Shown: one piece after another, positions 41,134-49,114 of the stretch
Numbering within the stretch: the first letter of the stretch is position 1
Layout: every line of letters starts with the position of its first letter
Source: Bacillus sp. 03113
GTDB taxonomy: Bacteria > Bacillota > Bacilli > Bacillales > Cytobacillaceae
DNA length: 64,000 nt
Assembly (NCBI RefSeq): GCF_006546985.1
Contig: NZ_VATK01000006.1
Coordinates: forward strand, 62,001-126,000
Reading direction: 5' to 3'
The notes under the pieces: model-generated
What the model was told of the DNA's origin: nothing
Databases searched by the model: none
What the model saw: only the letters and a program-made list of their open reading frames with translations
Made by a program: the position numbers and the translations under genes

Positions 41134-42132
41134 TTATGTTCGCTTACCCAAGCCGAAAGTACGGGTTTTCACGTACAAGCATCGCACACTTTCCGACTGA
41201 GACACAGATTTCCGCAATGATTCCGCGCCTAATTTAACCAACGCCTCATTAGCGTCCTTCACTCGACTGTCTACGTAAACATTCCGCAATCCAACTCGCC
41301 CGCGCAAATAATACGCAATTTCCTCCCGCAACTTTTCACCAGCCTTATCGTTATCCGTCGCGATTAAAAGCTCATCGACCTTCGACTGCAATATGACGTC
41401 ACGCTTAAACTCGTTAAAGCTCGCGCCACCGACCGCAATCGCAGCATAACCCGCCATCCGCCACGACAGCGCATCGATCTCAGCTTCGCACAGCACTGTT
41501 GTCTTTTCCGCCTGCTCAATTCCGTAAACTAGTTCGCGAATAGGCCATGCACCGCGCTCGTACCAAAACGCTTTGCCGAACGTTTTGCGGTATTTAACGT
41601 TTGCCAACCGCCCGTCAGCGAGCCGCCACGGAATCACGACCGCCTTATTTTGCGCATCATATTTGACGCCCGCCTGTCGCTGGACTCCTACGCTAATGCC
41701 CCGAGATTCCAAGTAAGCGTAATCCTCGGCATATTGCGCCAATAGCCCGTCGTTCAACGACTGCCTAGATCGCTGAACGCGTAGCTTAACGGGCTTCAAT
41801 TTTATCTCGGTATTACTTACCAAAAATCCGTAGGTATCAAGCAAATATTCCTCGGTTTCCTCATGTGTTTCGTTGCGCAAGAACGATAAGAGTTTCATCA
41901 AGTTGCCGCTTGACCACTCCGCGTCATAGTAGCCCGAATCAGCCCACGTGCCAGCCGGATAATTTGCGTAAGGTTCTAGGCGGACAAAGAACGACGGCGA
42001 ACGGTCGAACCTGAACGGCGATGCTGCGATGAGCTTGTCTGCGTTCCAGGTCGGTCGCGTCCACTCGAATTGGCGCAGCTCCGCCTCTACGTCGATGTCT
42101 AGCGTTTGACCGCGTATGTTAATTTCCGCCAT
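41134..42132 (-). CDS. DNA primase-like protein with TOPRIM domain, zinc ligands lost
   Basis: 332 residues. The N-terminal SPFRFDRSPSFFV corresponds to the CPxHxxxxPSF part of the CHC2 zinc domain but lacks the cysteine and histidine, and the second CxxC is missing. The TOPRIM core is TTVLCEAEIDALS (Glu), VDELLIATDNDKAGEKL (DxD) and VKDANEALV. It would make primers or be a degenerate primase/helicase-loading protein. The small gene just upstream (42119..42310) carries a CxxC zinc finger and overlaps it by 14 bp, so it may supply the missing module. Confidence 0.78.
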   Translation of the reverse strand: MAEINIRGQTLDIDVEAELRQFEWTRPTWNADKLIAASPFRFDRSPSFFVRLEPYANYPAGTWADSGYYDAEWSSGNLMKLLSFLRNETHEETEEYLLDTYGFLVSNTEIKLKPVKLRVQRSRQSLNDGLLAQYAEDYAYLESRGISVGVQRQAGVKYDAQNKAVVIPWRLADGRLANVKYRKTFGKAFWYERGAWPIRELVYGIEQAEKTTVLCEAEIDALSWRMAGYAAIAVGGASFNEFKRDVILQSKVDELLIATDNDKAGEKLREEIAYYLRGRVGLRNVYVDSRVKDANEALVKLGAESLRKSVSQSESVRCLYVKTRTFGLGKRT

Positions 42133-42310
42133 CGGCGCTCACGTCCTCTAACTCAATCTCGAAGTCTATTTCGCAATCATCATCGCCCGCACACGTTATA
42201 TGTCCGCAGAAATCGCCCGGATATACTTCGATAATTGGGGAGCCGCATAACGGACAATATTTCCATTTACTGACGTCGGCTTCGTTAAATACGTAAAAGA
42301 ATTTCCGCAT
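42119..42310 (-). CDS. Small zinc-finger protein, possible primase partner
   Basis: 63 residues with CPLCGSPI near residue 19 and C(x)5C farther on (FCGHITCAGDDDC), enough for one zinc site, then an acidic tail. It overlaps the primase gene start by 14 bp and follows the helicase gene by 12 bp. In phages the primase zinc domain picks the template triplet, so a split zinc module is an appealing but unproven reading. Confidence 0.65.
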   Translation of the reverse strand: MRKFFYVFNEADVSKWKYCPLCGSPIIEVYPGDFCGHITCAGDDDCEIDFEIELEDVSADGGN

Positions 42311-42322
42311 GATTTCGCCTCC

Positions 42323-43687
42323 TTAAAATCCGAATTGTTTCGCAGCCACTTCACCGCTAGGAAACTCCTTTAGCACTCCGTAGCCAAATAGCGCCATTAG
42401 TTCGAGCCGAAAATCTTCACCGCCATTACGCCCTTTTTCGATTCCAAGCATCGCGATTCCTTCTTTTTCCACGCTATCGAATCCGATTAAATTTGTCGCA
42501 ATATCGAGCAGGCGCTTCGATGTTTTTACTTGGTCGCGCGTCGGTATTTTTAGCTCACGCGTGCCTGTGTCGTCCGTCTGCTTCTTTTCAACGGTCGCCT
42601 GCACCGTATAGAATCCGACCACATCGTTATCGCCGATAATCTGCTCGAATCGTGTTGCCGCATATTCAGCCGCGCCACCGGCCGTTTTATTAACGTTTTT
42701 GCCGTAAACGTCCGACAATCCGTAGAATGGATCGATCACCACAGCGTCAATGGTTCCCGTCATGACTTCACGCTCTAAATCGTCGAGTGAACGCGTTAAT
42801 TCTGCGCCACTTTTGCCTTGGAAAAATAGCGTTCCAGAATAATACGAATCTAGCGTTTCAACAACGGTAAGGAATTGCGCACGGATTTCATCGTCAAGGT
42901 TGCCCGCTAATATACGCTTATTCGGCAGCCCCAAATTTCGCCCTAGCTCATCGACCAACAATTCGTCAACTGCGGTCGCTACGCTAATTAGTCGCGAAAT
43001 CCATACGTACTCCTTGACCTCGAACGACTTGACGAGGACATTAGCGCCCTGACGCAATAACGAATCAATAATGACGCAAAGCAAATACGTTTTACCGCGG
43101 CCTGACTCACCGATAACTCCGTAAACATCTCCGCTGAACCATCCGGAAATTTCTCGCGTTAATGACTCGAACGGCGTATCCCAACGCTTGGCTGACGATC
43201 CTTCCTCGCGCTTCAAGAATTCCGCCTTAAAGTCCGCCTTAATTTCGGCTAACGTTTTGCCTACTGATTTCCGAACGCTTGTTCCTATTTTAATCCCTTC
43301 GAGCGTCGTTTGCAACCATTCGACGTAACTTTCGAAATCTTTTTCGCCTAGCTCGTCGAATTTACGGAACATTTCGCCAGGCTTGTCGGCACTTCCGTTC
43401 ACTAGCTCGACGAACGACATTTTCGCCGCGTACTTCTTGATCTGACGCGCTAAATACTCGTAGGAATCGCCTACCTGTGGCGTATAAATGAAATCGGGAC
43501 ATTCAGCCGTCAAAGTGGCGTAAGAGGGCGCTTTGCCTCCGTTTTGTTGGGCATAATCGTTGATGAAACGGAAGACTTGGCGTTCGCCTGCTGTTGGTAG
43601 ATCGGCGCTTGTGATTCCGTAGCGCGTAAGTGCTGAAACGTTATCCTCGTCGCATATTTTCGAGAATAATAGATTAGCGTATTGCAA
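42323..43687 (-). CDS. DnaB-like replicative helicase
   Basis: 454 residues. A DnaB N-terminal helical domain (FSKICDEDNVSALTRYGITS, GERQVFRFINDYAQ) is followed by the RecA-like ATPase with Walker A GVIGESGRGKTYLLC near residue 190. Walker B DAVVIDPFYGLSD is near 310, with a KTSKRLLDIATNLIGF segment after it. It unwinds DNA at the phage fork. It sits with the DnaC-like loader, primase and zinc-finger genes. Confidence 0.88.
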   Translation of the reverse strand: MQYANLLFSKICDEDNVSALTRYGITSADLPTAGERQVFRFINDYAQQNGGKAPSYATLTAECPDFIYTPQVGDSYEYLARQIKKYAAKMSFVELVNGSADKPGEMFRKFDELGEKDFESYVEWLQTTLEGIKIGTSVRKSVGKTLAEIKADFKAEFLKREEGSSAKRWDTPFESLTREISGWFSGDVYGVIGESGRGKTYLLCVIIDSLLRQGANVLVKSFEVKEYVWISRLISVATAVDELLVDELGRNLGLPNKRILAGNLDDEIRAQFLTVVETLDSYYSGTLFFQGKSGAELTRSLDDLEREVMTGTIDAVVIDPFYGLSDVYGKNVNKTAGGAAEYAATRFEQIIGDNDVVGFYTVQATVEKKQTDDTGTRELKIPTRDQVKTSKRLLDIATNLIGFDSVEKEGIAMLGIEKGRNGGEDFRLELMALFGYGVLKEFPSGEVAAKQFGF

Positions 43688-43716
43688 ATACCGTCAACTC
43701 CTTTCATATTGCGAAA

Positions 43717-44178
43717 TTACTTCATAAAAACTAACCAATGTGTTTTACTCCGTTTATTACCAAACAACGGTTTAATGTCAATCACTCTTAATATTTCACT
43801 AAGTTTTATTTGTTCCTCATTCCACTTAAAAATAAGTGTTCCGTTTGGTTTTAAAACCCTCATACACTCGTCAAAACCTTGTTTTATATCACTCTGCCAA
43901 CTTTCTTCTAACTTTCCATACTTCTTTGCTAACCAAGATTCTTCGCCTACTTTAAGCAAATGTGGAGGATCGAAAACAACTAGATAAAAAGAATTATCTT
44001 CAAAGGGCATTTCTCTAAAATCAGCCACAATATCCGGCTTAACGACCAATTTCCTGCCATCACTTAAAGTTGTTTCTAACTCTCGTTTATCCATAAAAAG
44101 TACATCTTCGTTTTCTTTGTCAAACCAAAACATCTTACTACCGCAACACGCATCTAATACTTTGGACAAACCTCCCAC
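43717..44178 (-). CDS. Class I SAM-dependent DNA methyltransferase (DPPH motif)
   Basis: 153 residues. SAM-binding start VLDACCGSKMFWF and catalytic DPPHLLKVG in the position of DPPY of N6-adenine and N4-cytosine methyltransferases; LKPNGTLIFKWNE is the later conserved strand. No target-recognition domain or restriction partner is seen, so this is an orphan modifier that may protect phage DNA or tune expression. It is AT-richer than the helicase gene next to it. Confidence 0.78.
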   Translation of the reverse strand: MGGLSKVLDACCGSKMFWFDKENEDVLFMDKRELETTLSDGRKLVVKPDIVADFREMPFEDNSFYLVVFDPPHLLKVGEESWLAKKYGKLEESWQSDIKQGFDECMRVLKPNGTLIFKWNEEQIKLSEILRVIDIKPLFGNKRSKTHWLVFMK

Positions 44179-44208
44179 CCGCTCTCCTTAATTCGTAATT
44201 TGTGTCAA

Positions 44209-44526
44209 CTATCGAATACTTTCGCTTCTATCCAACTTCAACATTAACTCAAGCACATCATCCGTCTTAACCGCATCATCCATCCGACCAAGTTTCAGCC
44301 TTAATTCGTTCCATTTTCGCACATAATCGCGATCAATCAGCTTATCATATCGTTCCTCCCACACGTTGCGCCAATATATCGCTTGCTTGTTTTCTTCCGT
44401 CACCGCCTCGTACAACATCCGGTAAATATCGCTCCTTACTTGGTCTGGCAAATGCGTACTCAACGCGACCTGCATTACGTGGATTAATTCTTCCGCTTTG
44501 TATTTGTACAAGTATAATTCCGCCAT
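44209..44526 (-). CDS. Hypothetical protein (105 residues)
   Basis: MAELYLYKYKAEELIHVMQV start, all-helical, many Arg and Glu; no family recognised. RBS AAAGGAGGACGTTAG. It lies between the methyltransferase gene and a small coupled gene. Confidence 0.6.
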   Translation of the reverse strand: MAELYLYKYKAEELIHVMQVALSTHLPDQVRSDIYRMLYEAVTEENKQAIYWRNVWEERYDKLIDRDYVRKWNELRLKLGRMDDAVKTDDVLELMLKLDRSESIR

Positions 44527-44541
44527 TCTAACGTCCTCCTT

Positions 44542-44787
44542 TTATTTTGACGAATCTATCAAACTAGCGTCCACTTTGACGATTTCCTCAAAGGCGCGCC
44601 GTATTACGTTCTTGCTTCCCTCTTCAATCCGGTACAGTAATTCGCCAATCATTTCGTCATCTATCGGACCATATCGGCGTACTTGCTTTACTAGCATTTC
44701 GTCATCTTTCTCGATCACATACGATTGTCCGTCAACCTCCGCAGGCACAACGAAATATTTATGCGTCACCTTTATCTGCATATTCAT
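44542..44787 (-). CDS. Hypothetical protein (81 residues)
   Basis: MNMQIKVTHKYFVVPAEVDG start with short strands, then helices (MLVKQVRRYG, ELLYRIEEGSKNVIRRAFEE). Its start overlaps the stop of the broken gene before it (ATGA). Function unknown. Confidence 0.6.
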   Translation of the reverse strand: MNMQIKVTHKYFVVPAEVDGQSYVIEKDDEMLVKQVRRYGPIDDEMIGELLYRIEEGSKNVIRRAFEEIVKVDASLIDSSK

Positions 44788-44999
44788 TTCGTCATCAATT
44801 CCGCAAGCTTCAACGTTAAATAATCAACGTGCGCCTTGTACGCTTCATCGCCGAATTTGTCCGCAAGTGCTTTATAGTCGTTCAATTCGTCGAGCAGCGC
44901 GTTAACTTTTACTTCGCGTTCCTTGCGCTCCTTCTTGCGTCTTTCCGCCTATTGCGCCGATAATTCGCGTGCTGTCAGCTTGCGTGGTTCTTTCGCCAT
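44784..44999 (-). pseudogene. Small coiled-coil gene interrupted by an in-frame amber codon
   Basis: ATG at 44999 follows AAAAGGAGGCGGTTAAA. The frame reads MAKEPRKLTARELSAQ, then TAG at 44949-44951, then 54 further codons (AERRKKERKEREVKVNALLD and on to LAELMTK) to a TGA that overlaps the next ATG. The second part has no standard start near a Shine-Dalgarno sequence but keeps phage-like codon use and the coupled junction. I read it as one 70-residue gene with a nonsense mutation, or with amber read-through. The protein would be a basic helix then an acidic helix. Confidence 0.6.
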
Positions 45000-45290
45000 T
45001 TTAACCGCCTCCTTTTCATAGGTATCCGGCCATCCGTCGCTATCGTTCTGCACTAGCCTATACGCGATATAATCCTTCGCCATGATTGCCGGCACAACTA
45101 TCGACAAATCTTCCTCGTCAGCTTCAAGCCAATCACCTGTTTGTACGTCGTGCAATTCGTAAACCATGTCCGTCCATTCTTCCTCCGGATAATGCCAGTG
45201 TTCCGTGCGCCAACCGTCGACTTGGAACACGCGAGGAAAGTAGCCGGCAACACGGACCAAATCGCCGAAGTTAAAGCGTTGTTTCGTCAT
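44949..45290 (-). CDS. Hypothetical SH3-like phage protein, running in frame through the next gene's start
   Basis: From the ATG at 45290 (RBS GAAGGAGGCGACCG) 113 residues: FNFGDLVRVAGYFPRVFQVD looks like an SH3/KOW start, followed by WHYPEEEWTDMVYELHDVQT and GDWLEADEEDLSIV, a pattern of small phage proteins. It has no stop before the RBS and ATG of the next gene and shares its frame, ending at the amber codon 44949-44951. Its natural end may have been near TATGAAAAGG, where a TGA occurs in another frame, so a small indel is possible. Confidence 0.6.
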   Translation of the reverse strand: MTKQRFNFGDLVRVAGYFPRVFQVDGWRTEHWHYPEEEWTDMVYELHDVQTGDWLEADEEDLSIVVPAIMAKDYIAYRLVQNDSDGWPDTYEKEAVKMAKEPRKLTARELSAQ

Positions 45291-45484
45291 TCGGTCGCCT
45301 CCTTCACCTCGATTAACACAGCGTACATCTTGCGATAGCCGTCTTTTGGACTGTGCCACTCGCTTCCTTCTCCTTGACCTTGATAGCGCCTGATTTTACT
45401 GCCGTTTGACCACGCTGTTACTACGTTAACAACATCGAAACCTTGCGTTATTAGCGATTCCTTTATTCGTTCCCTTTCGTTCAT
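45287..45484 (-). CDS. Hypothetical protein (65 residues)
   Basis: MNERERIKESLITQGFDVVN start, then VVTAWSNGSKIRRYQGQGEG and a final strand MYAVLIEVKEATE. No family recognised. ATGA overlaps at both ends tie it to the operon. Confidence 0.6.
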   Translation of the reverse strand: MNERERIKESLITQGFDVVNVVTAWSNGSKIRRYQGQGEGSEWHSPKDGYRKMYAVLIEVKEATE

Positions 45485-46251
45485 TTCTTACGCATCCCCC
45501 TTTTGCTCGTTCCGCTGAAACTCAATACCGCGCAATGGTCACGAAGCCTATCGTATAATCTCGCGTCAAAAACTTGCGACATTTCCTCGATTGGCAAATT
45601 AGACGTATAGCAACTCGGTAGCCCATTCGCCACCCTTGCGTTAATGATCGAATGCAAATCCGCCCTAAACGCTTCGGTCGCCTGCCTTACGCCAATATCG
45701 TCGAGCACACAATATTGCGCCTGTTTCGCCAGTTCCATTTGACGGTAATATTCGCGCGATGCTCGTTCCGCAACATCAGCCGGAATGTTGGCACGATTAA
45801 ATTCGTTATATAACGTCTGCCAGTTATTTACGTCAAGGAAGTAAACCGGTCGCTGCAACGGTTGCCTATTCCGTTTCAACGATCCAATATAATGTTGCGT
45901 TAAATATTCGTTAGCGATCGCCGATGCAGTCGTTGTTTTGCCCGTCCCAGGACTTTCGCTGAAAAGGAACAGCGATTTAATGCGTTCAGCGTCCGTCTCA
46001 AACATGCGCTCGAACGTCCGAACATATGCATCAACGTTTTTATAGACATCCGGCTGACTAGCGCGCGCTGGCGAATTGGCAAGCGTCACGAGCCGGTAAT
46101 CGCTCGGTATATTAGCAACGCCAGCTCGACCGCTTTTGCCGGTCATGCCATGCAAGGCAATAAATGCGCCGCACGTTCGGTTGCATTTCGCCGTGCCTGC
46201 GAGTGAGCAATGGTCAGCCAACAGACAATTATTCGCATGAGTGTTCGTCAA
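45481..46251 (-). CDS. DnaC/IstB-like helicase loader ATPase
   Basis: 256 residues. The AAA+ core has Walker A FSESPGTGKTTTASAIA near residue 100, Walker B CVLDDIG near 185 and a DRLRDHCAVLSFSGTSKRG arginine-finger end. The N-terminal 45 residues hold clustered Cys/His (CLLADHCSL, AKCNRTCGAF), a possible zinc site. DnaC-type loaders place DnaB on DNA. The helicase is seven genes downstream in the same operon. Confidence 0.82.
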   Translation of the reverse strand: MTNTHANNCLLADHCSLAGTAKCNRTCGAFIALHGMTGKSGRAGVANIPSDYRLVTLANSPARASQPDVYKNVDAYVRTFERMFETDAERIKSLFLFSESPGTGKTTTASAIANEYLTQHYIGSLKRNRQPLQRPVYFLDVNNWQTLYNEFNRANIPADVAERASREYYRQMELAKQAQYCVLDDIGVRQATEAFRADLHSIINARVANGLPSCYTSNLPIEEMSQVFDARLYDRLRDHCAVLSFSGTSKRGMRKK

Positions 46252-46420
46252 ACTGTTCCGCCTCCTTCCTATCGATTCGCTTTCGAACTGTACGTTCGAG
46301 CTTCGTTCGTTTGCGTTTATCTTCGCCTTTTACACGTGGTTCACTCGCCCCATCTAGCGTATAATCATATCCGGTGTAAGTCTTGTCGCTTGAACGTTTT
46401 AATATGCGGTTAAGGTTCAA
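46229..46420 (-). CDS. Small basic protein (63 residues)
   Basis: MNLNRILKRSSDKTYTGYDY then strongly basic (RVKGEDKRKRTKLERTVRKR). It overlaps the loader gene by 23 bp and the previous gene by 4 bp. Probably nucleic-acid binding; no family. Confidence 0.55.
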   Translation of the reverse strand: MNLNRILKRSSDKTYTGYDYTLDGASEPRVKGEDKRKRTKLERTVRKRIDRKEAEQFDEHSCE

Positions 46421-46641
46421 TAACCATCGACCTCCGTTTCATCGAACAGCTCAAACACGCGTTTGACTTCTTGGCGCGCTTGTTCGAATGTTTCGTGGGA
46501 AAATACGCTATTACAAACTATTTGGCAAAGTTCTTCCGTCAGTTCCTTTACACGTTCGTCCACTGACGCTTGTTCTTCCGCCTGCTTTGCTACCGCAACA
46601 AATTCCGGTGTTCCCCACGTCATTCCCTTTACGCTTGTCAT
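46417..46641 (-). CDS. Hypothetical protein (74 residues)
   Basis: MTSVKGMTWGTPEFVAVAKQ start, acidic helices (ERVKELTEELCQIVCNSVFS, VKRVFELFDETEVDGY). Coupled by four-base overlaps. Function unknown. Confidence 0.55.
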   Translation of the reverse strand: MTSVKGMTWGTPEFVAVAKQAEEQASVDERVKELTEELCQIVCNSVFSHETFEQARQEVKRVFELFDETEVDGY

Positions 46642-46898
46642 TCCGCAACACCTCCGTATTCATAATGGCGATAACACCGCTGACAATGGACGGTGCTTTT
46701 CGTGCCTTCTTCCGTCAGATAATTGACGTTTCCGCATTCGGGACACTTCGATGGATGCAACGGTCCGAGCGCTTCGCTGACGGTAAGCCATCCATTTTCG
46801 CTCCTCCACCTCGCACAGTTTCCGCGCAGGCAGTCGCCGTTGATGTTCGGGTCTGTCTTGCGGAAACGTTCGAGGCAATAGCATTTATCCGTGGTCAT
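46638..46898 (-). CDS. Zinc-ribbon protein (86 residues)
   Basis: ATG at 46898, overlapping the stop of the membrane-protein gene (TAATG). Two parts: CYCLERF...CLRGNCARW, then CPECGNVNYL...CQRCYRHYEY, a classic two-CxxC zinc ribbon. Likely nucleic-acid or protein contact; no known family. Confidence 0.65.
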   Translation of the reverse strand: MTTDKCYCLERFRKTDPNINGDCLRGNCARWRSENGWLTVSEALGPLHPSKCPECGNVNYLTEEGTKSTVHCQRCYRHYEYGGVAE

Positions 46899-47122
46899 TA
46901 GCGATTCATCCCTTTTCCGTGGATTGCGCGATATACCATAATCGGATACCACAGCGAAAGAAGAACGCCAATGACGCCTACGAAGCCATATAATCCGCCA
47001 AATTCCGTTATCATAACGTAAGATAGCGTGAATATAACAAACGCTACAAACGCCGAATTTACGAGCAAGACGAACTTTTCAATTGGATGCAGATTAACTT
47101 TCGAATTTTCGAACGTATTCAT
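46898..47122 (-). CDS. Small membrane protein (74 residues)
   Basis: Two transmembrane helices: IEKFVLLVNSAFVAFVIFTL and GLYGFVGVIGVLLSLWYPIM, with a short basic tail. Overlaps both neighbours. Function unknown; small early membrane proteins of phages often alter host envelope or exclude other phages. Confidence 0.6.
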   Translation of the reverse strand: MNTFENSKVNLHPIEKFVLLVNSAFVAFVIFTLSYVMITEFGGLYGFVGVIGVLLSLWYPIMVYRAIHGKGMNR

Positions 47123-47982
47123 TCCGCCACCACCTTCGGTTCATTTTCGCGACTGTCGTCGATGATTTCATAACGTATATATTTCAATAGTCCTTTACGT
47201 ACCATACCGGAATTTACATCCGTCTTAAATTCGGAACCATTTAACTCTCTATACGCACTAGTTTTAATAACATCACCCACTCGAACCTCCGTCGGCTGTG
47301 GCACCGATAAATACTCCGCAGGCACTTCGAGTCCTAGCGCACGGCGAAGGCTGATTGCGCGTCCTATGTGAGCGTTAAAGCAGTCAGTCGGCCCACATTT
47401 GGCGATGCCTCGAAAGCTAGTATGCGTTTTTCCGTATAAATCGTAAGTGATATAGCAAACAACGGTACGTTTCTCGCGATTAATTTCGAAGTTCACCTTT
47501 TCCGTTTTAGGATCAAATGCGCTAGGCGGATACATTAACGAAGTACATCCTGCACGCCAAGTCGTACTTAATTCCGTAACATCGCGCTTTGCCTTTTCAA
47601 TGATTTCGTCGCGTGATTCCTGACGTTGTTCGGATAGAAATTGACGCCCTGTTTTCGGCACTTCCGGCACCTTTCCGTTTGACAATCGGTCTTCCAGCGC
47701 AGTCACTTTCGATTTTAATTCCGCAATTTCCGCATGCATTTGTTCGATGATTCCGTTGTTCATTCCGATTTCCACCTCCGTAATTACTTCGTATTCGCTA
47801 TAATCAATAAAATCCGATTGTTCTTTTACATAAACGTCACCCTTTGCGACAGCGTTTGCTTCAACCACAGTAAGTATGTCCCCGTTTTTATACGCTTGGT
47901 CCCATAGTGGTTCCGCCTTCGTAATCAAAATACGTTCGCCAACCTTTGCGTGTCGTTTTTCCGTGCGATAGCCCGTTTCATT
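47119..47982 (-). CDS. KOW-like domain and coiled-coil phage protein
   Basis: 287 residues from the ATG at 47982 (RBS GGTAGGTAGC); the frame is open further upstream but inside the previous gene. An N-terminal SH3/KOW-like domain (VGERILITKAEPLWDQAYKN, GDILTVVEAN) is followed by a coiled coil (MHAEIAELKSKVTALEDRLS). A C-terminal domain has WRAGCTSLMYPPSAFDPKTE, CYITYDLYGKTHTSFRG and DCFNAHIGRAISLRRALG. The last block recalls phage proteins with no assigned function. It shares the KOW-like start with three other prophage proteins. Confidence 0.62.
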   Translation of the reverse strand, partial: NETGYRTEKRHAKVGERILITKAEPLWDQAYKNGDILTVVEANAVAKGDVYVKEQSDFIDYSEYEVITEVEIGMNNGIIEQMHAEIAELKSKVTALEDRLSNGKVPEVPKTGRQFLSEQRQESRDEIIEKAKRDVTELSTTWRAGCTSLMYPPSAFDPKTEKVNFEINREKRTVVCYITYDLYGKTHTSFRGIAKCGPTDCFNAHIGRAISLRRALGLEVPAEYLSVPQPTEVRVGDVIKTSAYRELNGSEFKTDVNSGMVRKGLLKYIRYEIIDDSRENEPKVVAE

Positions 47983-47990
47983 CATGCTAC

Positions 47991-48335
47991 CTACCACCAT
48001 TCCGTTAAATTTGTACTGCTCGTTTGTTCTTCGTGCGATTCCGCCAAATGTCGTCTCTTCTCGTCTGCAAGCACTCGCGGCAATATACGCGCCCTTTGAT
48101 ACGAAAACATAAACGCGAAATTTAAGCCAGGGTAGTCGCGCGTTGGTCGGTAGTCCGCAAAGCATGCATCTATGAACTGGCGCACGACATCAACGCCATA
48201 TTGCGCTATCATCGTTTTAAGATTACGCCCTTCCATCGCGTAATTGTTGCTGACGTAATCAATTCCGTATACCTCGACGTGGCGTTGCTTTAAGTGCTCT
48301 CGGAGAATTGTTACGTCTGATTTCCGTTTAGGCAT
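47991..48335 (-). CDS. Hypothetical protein (114 residues)
   Basis: MPKRKSDVTILREHLKQRHV start; helical, with MIAQYGVDVVRQFIDACFAD and LNFAFMFSYQRARILPRVLA. The pattern recalls small phage proteins next to DnaD/loader genes but I cannot name it. RBS AAAGGAGGTAGGTGCG. Confidence 0.6.
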   Translation of the reverse strand: MPKRKSDVTILREHLKQRHVEVYGIDYVSNNYAMEGRNLKTMIAQYGVDVVRQFIDACFADYRPTRDYPGLNFAFMFSYQRARILPRVLADEKRRHLAESHEEQTSSTNLTEWW

Positions 48336-48353
48336 TACGCACCTACCTCCTTT

Positions 48354-48665
48354 CTACAGCGCCTTTTTCAGCGCTTCATACGCTTGCTCAACGATGCGTA
48401 GGCGCTCGATTTCGGCGATTAGTAGGGGAATGTCTTGACGGGCGTTGGCGATGAATTCTACGTTTTGCTCGGCACCCTCTTTTACGTGTCTTCTAGTTTG
48501 CCCTACGCTGACAATCCGCGAACTATAACGTGAAGATGGATTTACTGTTCTCACAACCGTATTCTTACCACTGTAAACTCCGTCGATCTCTTCATCAATC
48601 TCCCACGGTCCAGCCGAAGCCTTTTCCGCCCGCTCTTTTATTGCGGCGAGTTGTTCGTCAGTCAT
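48354..48665 (-). CDS. Ea22-like phage protein (103 residues)
   Basis: The start MTDEQLAAIKERAEKASAGP, then WEIDEE, then ENVEFIANARQDIPLLIAEI-type ending (here NVEFIANARQDIPLLIAEIE) is the well-known phage Ea22-like pattern of unknown function, an early gene in many siphoviruses. The start overlaps the gene before by four bases. Confidence 0.7.
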   Translation of the reverse strand: MTDEQLAAIKERAEKASAGPWEIDEEIDGVYSGKNTVVRTVNPSSRYSSRIVSVGQTRRHVKEGAEQNVEFIANARQDIPLLIAEIERLRIVEQAYEALKKAL

Positions 48666-48877
48666 TTCCAGTCCTCCTTTACGTATTTTTCCGCTGTAAA
48701 TTCGCCATACCCAAAATTCCTACGTTTGATAAACGCGATCTTACTTAACGCTTTTGCCTCGCTTTTTGCGACTTCAAGACCGCCGAAATCGTTAAGATAC
48801 GGAATACCATCGCTATAAATTACGTAAACCACATTCGGGTTAAATCGGTTAAGTTCTTCGAGCGTTTTTCCGCTCAT
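48662..48877 (-). CDS. Hypothetical protein (71 residues)
   Basis: MSGKTLEELNRFNPNVVYVI start, alpha/beta, no motif recognised. Four-base overlaps at both ends. Confidence 0.55.
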   Translation of the reverse strand: MSGKTLEELNRFNPNVVYVIYSDGIPYLNDFGGLEVAKSEAKALSKIAFIKRRNFGYGEFTAEKYVKEDWK

Positions 48878-49113
48878 TTTACCGCCTCCAATCCGTCTAA
48901 GTATTCGTTGACCGCCTTCGTTAGCTCGAAATTCTCATCGGGATTGTTCGTGATTGTAAATTGCTTCGTACCCTGCGACGTGTGCAAGTCGATTGCGACT
49001 ACGATTTTAAATCCGGGATGAATCGTTGGACTTACGTATCGTACTGCGGATATTTCCGAGCAACGTTTCATGATTGCATTTAGTTCAGTTAGCGTTGTAG
49101 ATTTACGTGCCAT
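48874..49113 (-). CDS. Hypothetical protein (79 residues)
   Basis: MARKSTTLTELNAIMKRCSE start, then a strand-rich middle (FKIVVAIDLHTSQGTKQFTI) and a helix. No family recognised. RBS GAGGAAAAGGGGCGATAAA overlaps the end of a possible tiny gene. Confidence 0.55.
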   Translation of the reverse strand: MARKSTTLTELNAIMKRCSEISAVRYVSPTIHPGFKIVVAIDLHTSQGTKQFTITNNPDENFELTKAVNEYLDGLEAVK

Positions 49114-49114
49114 T

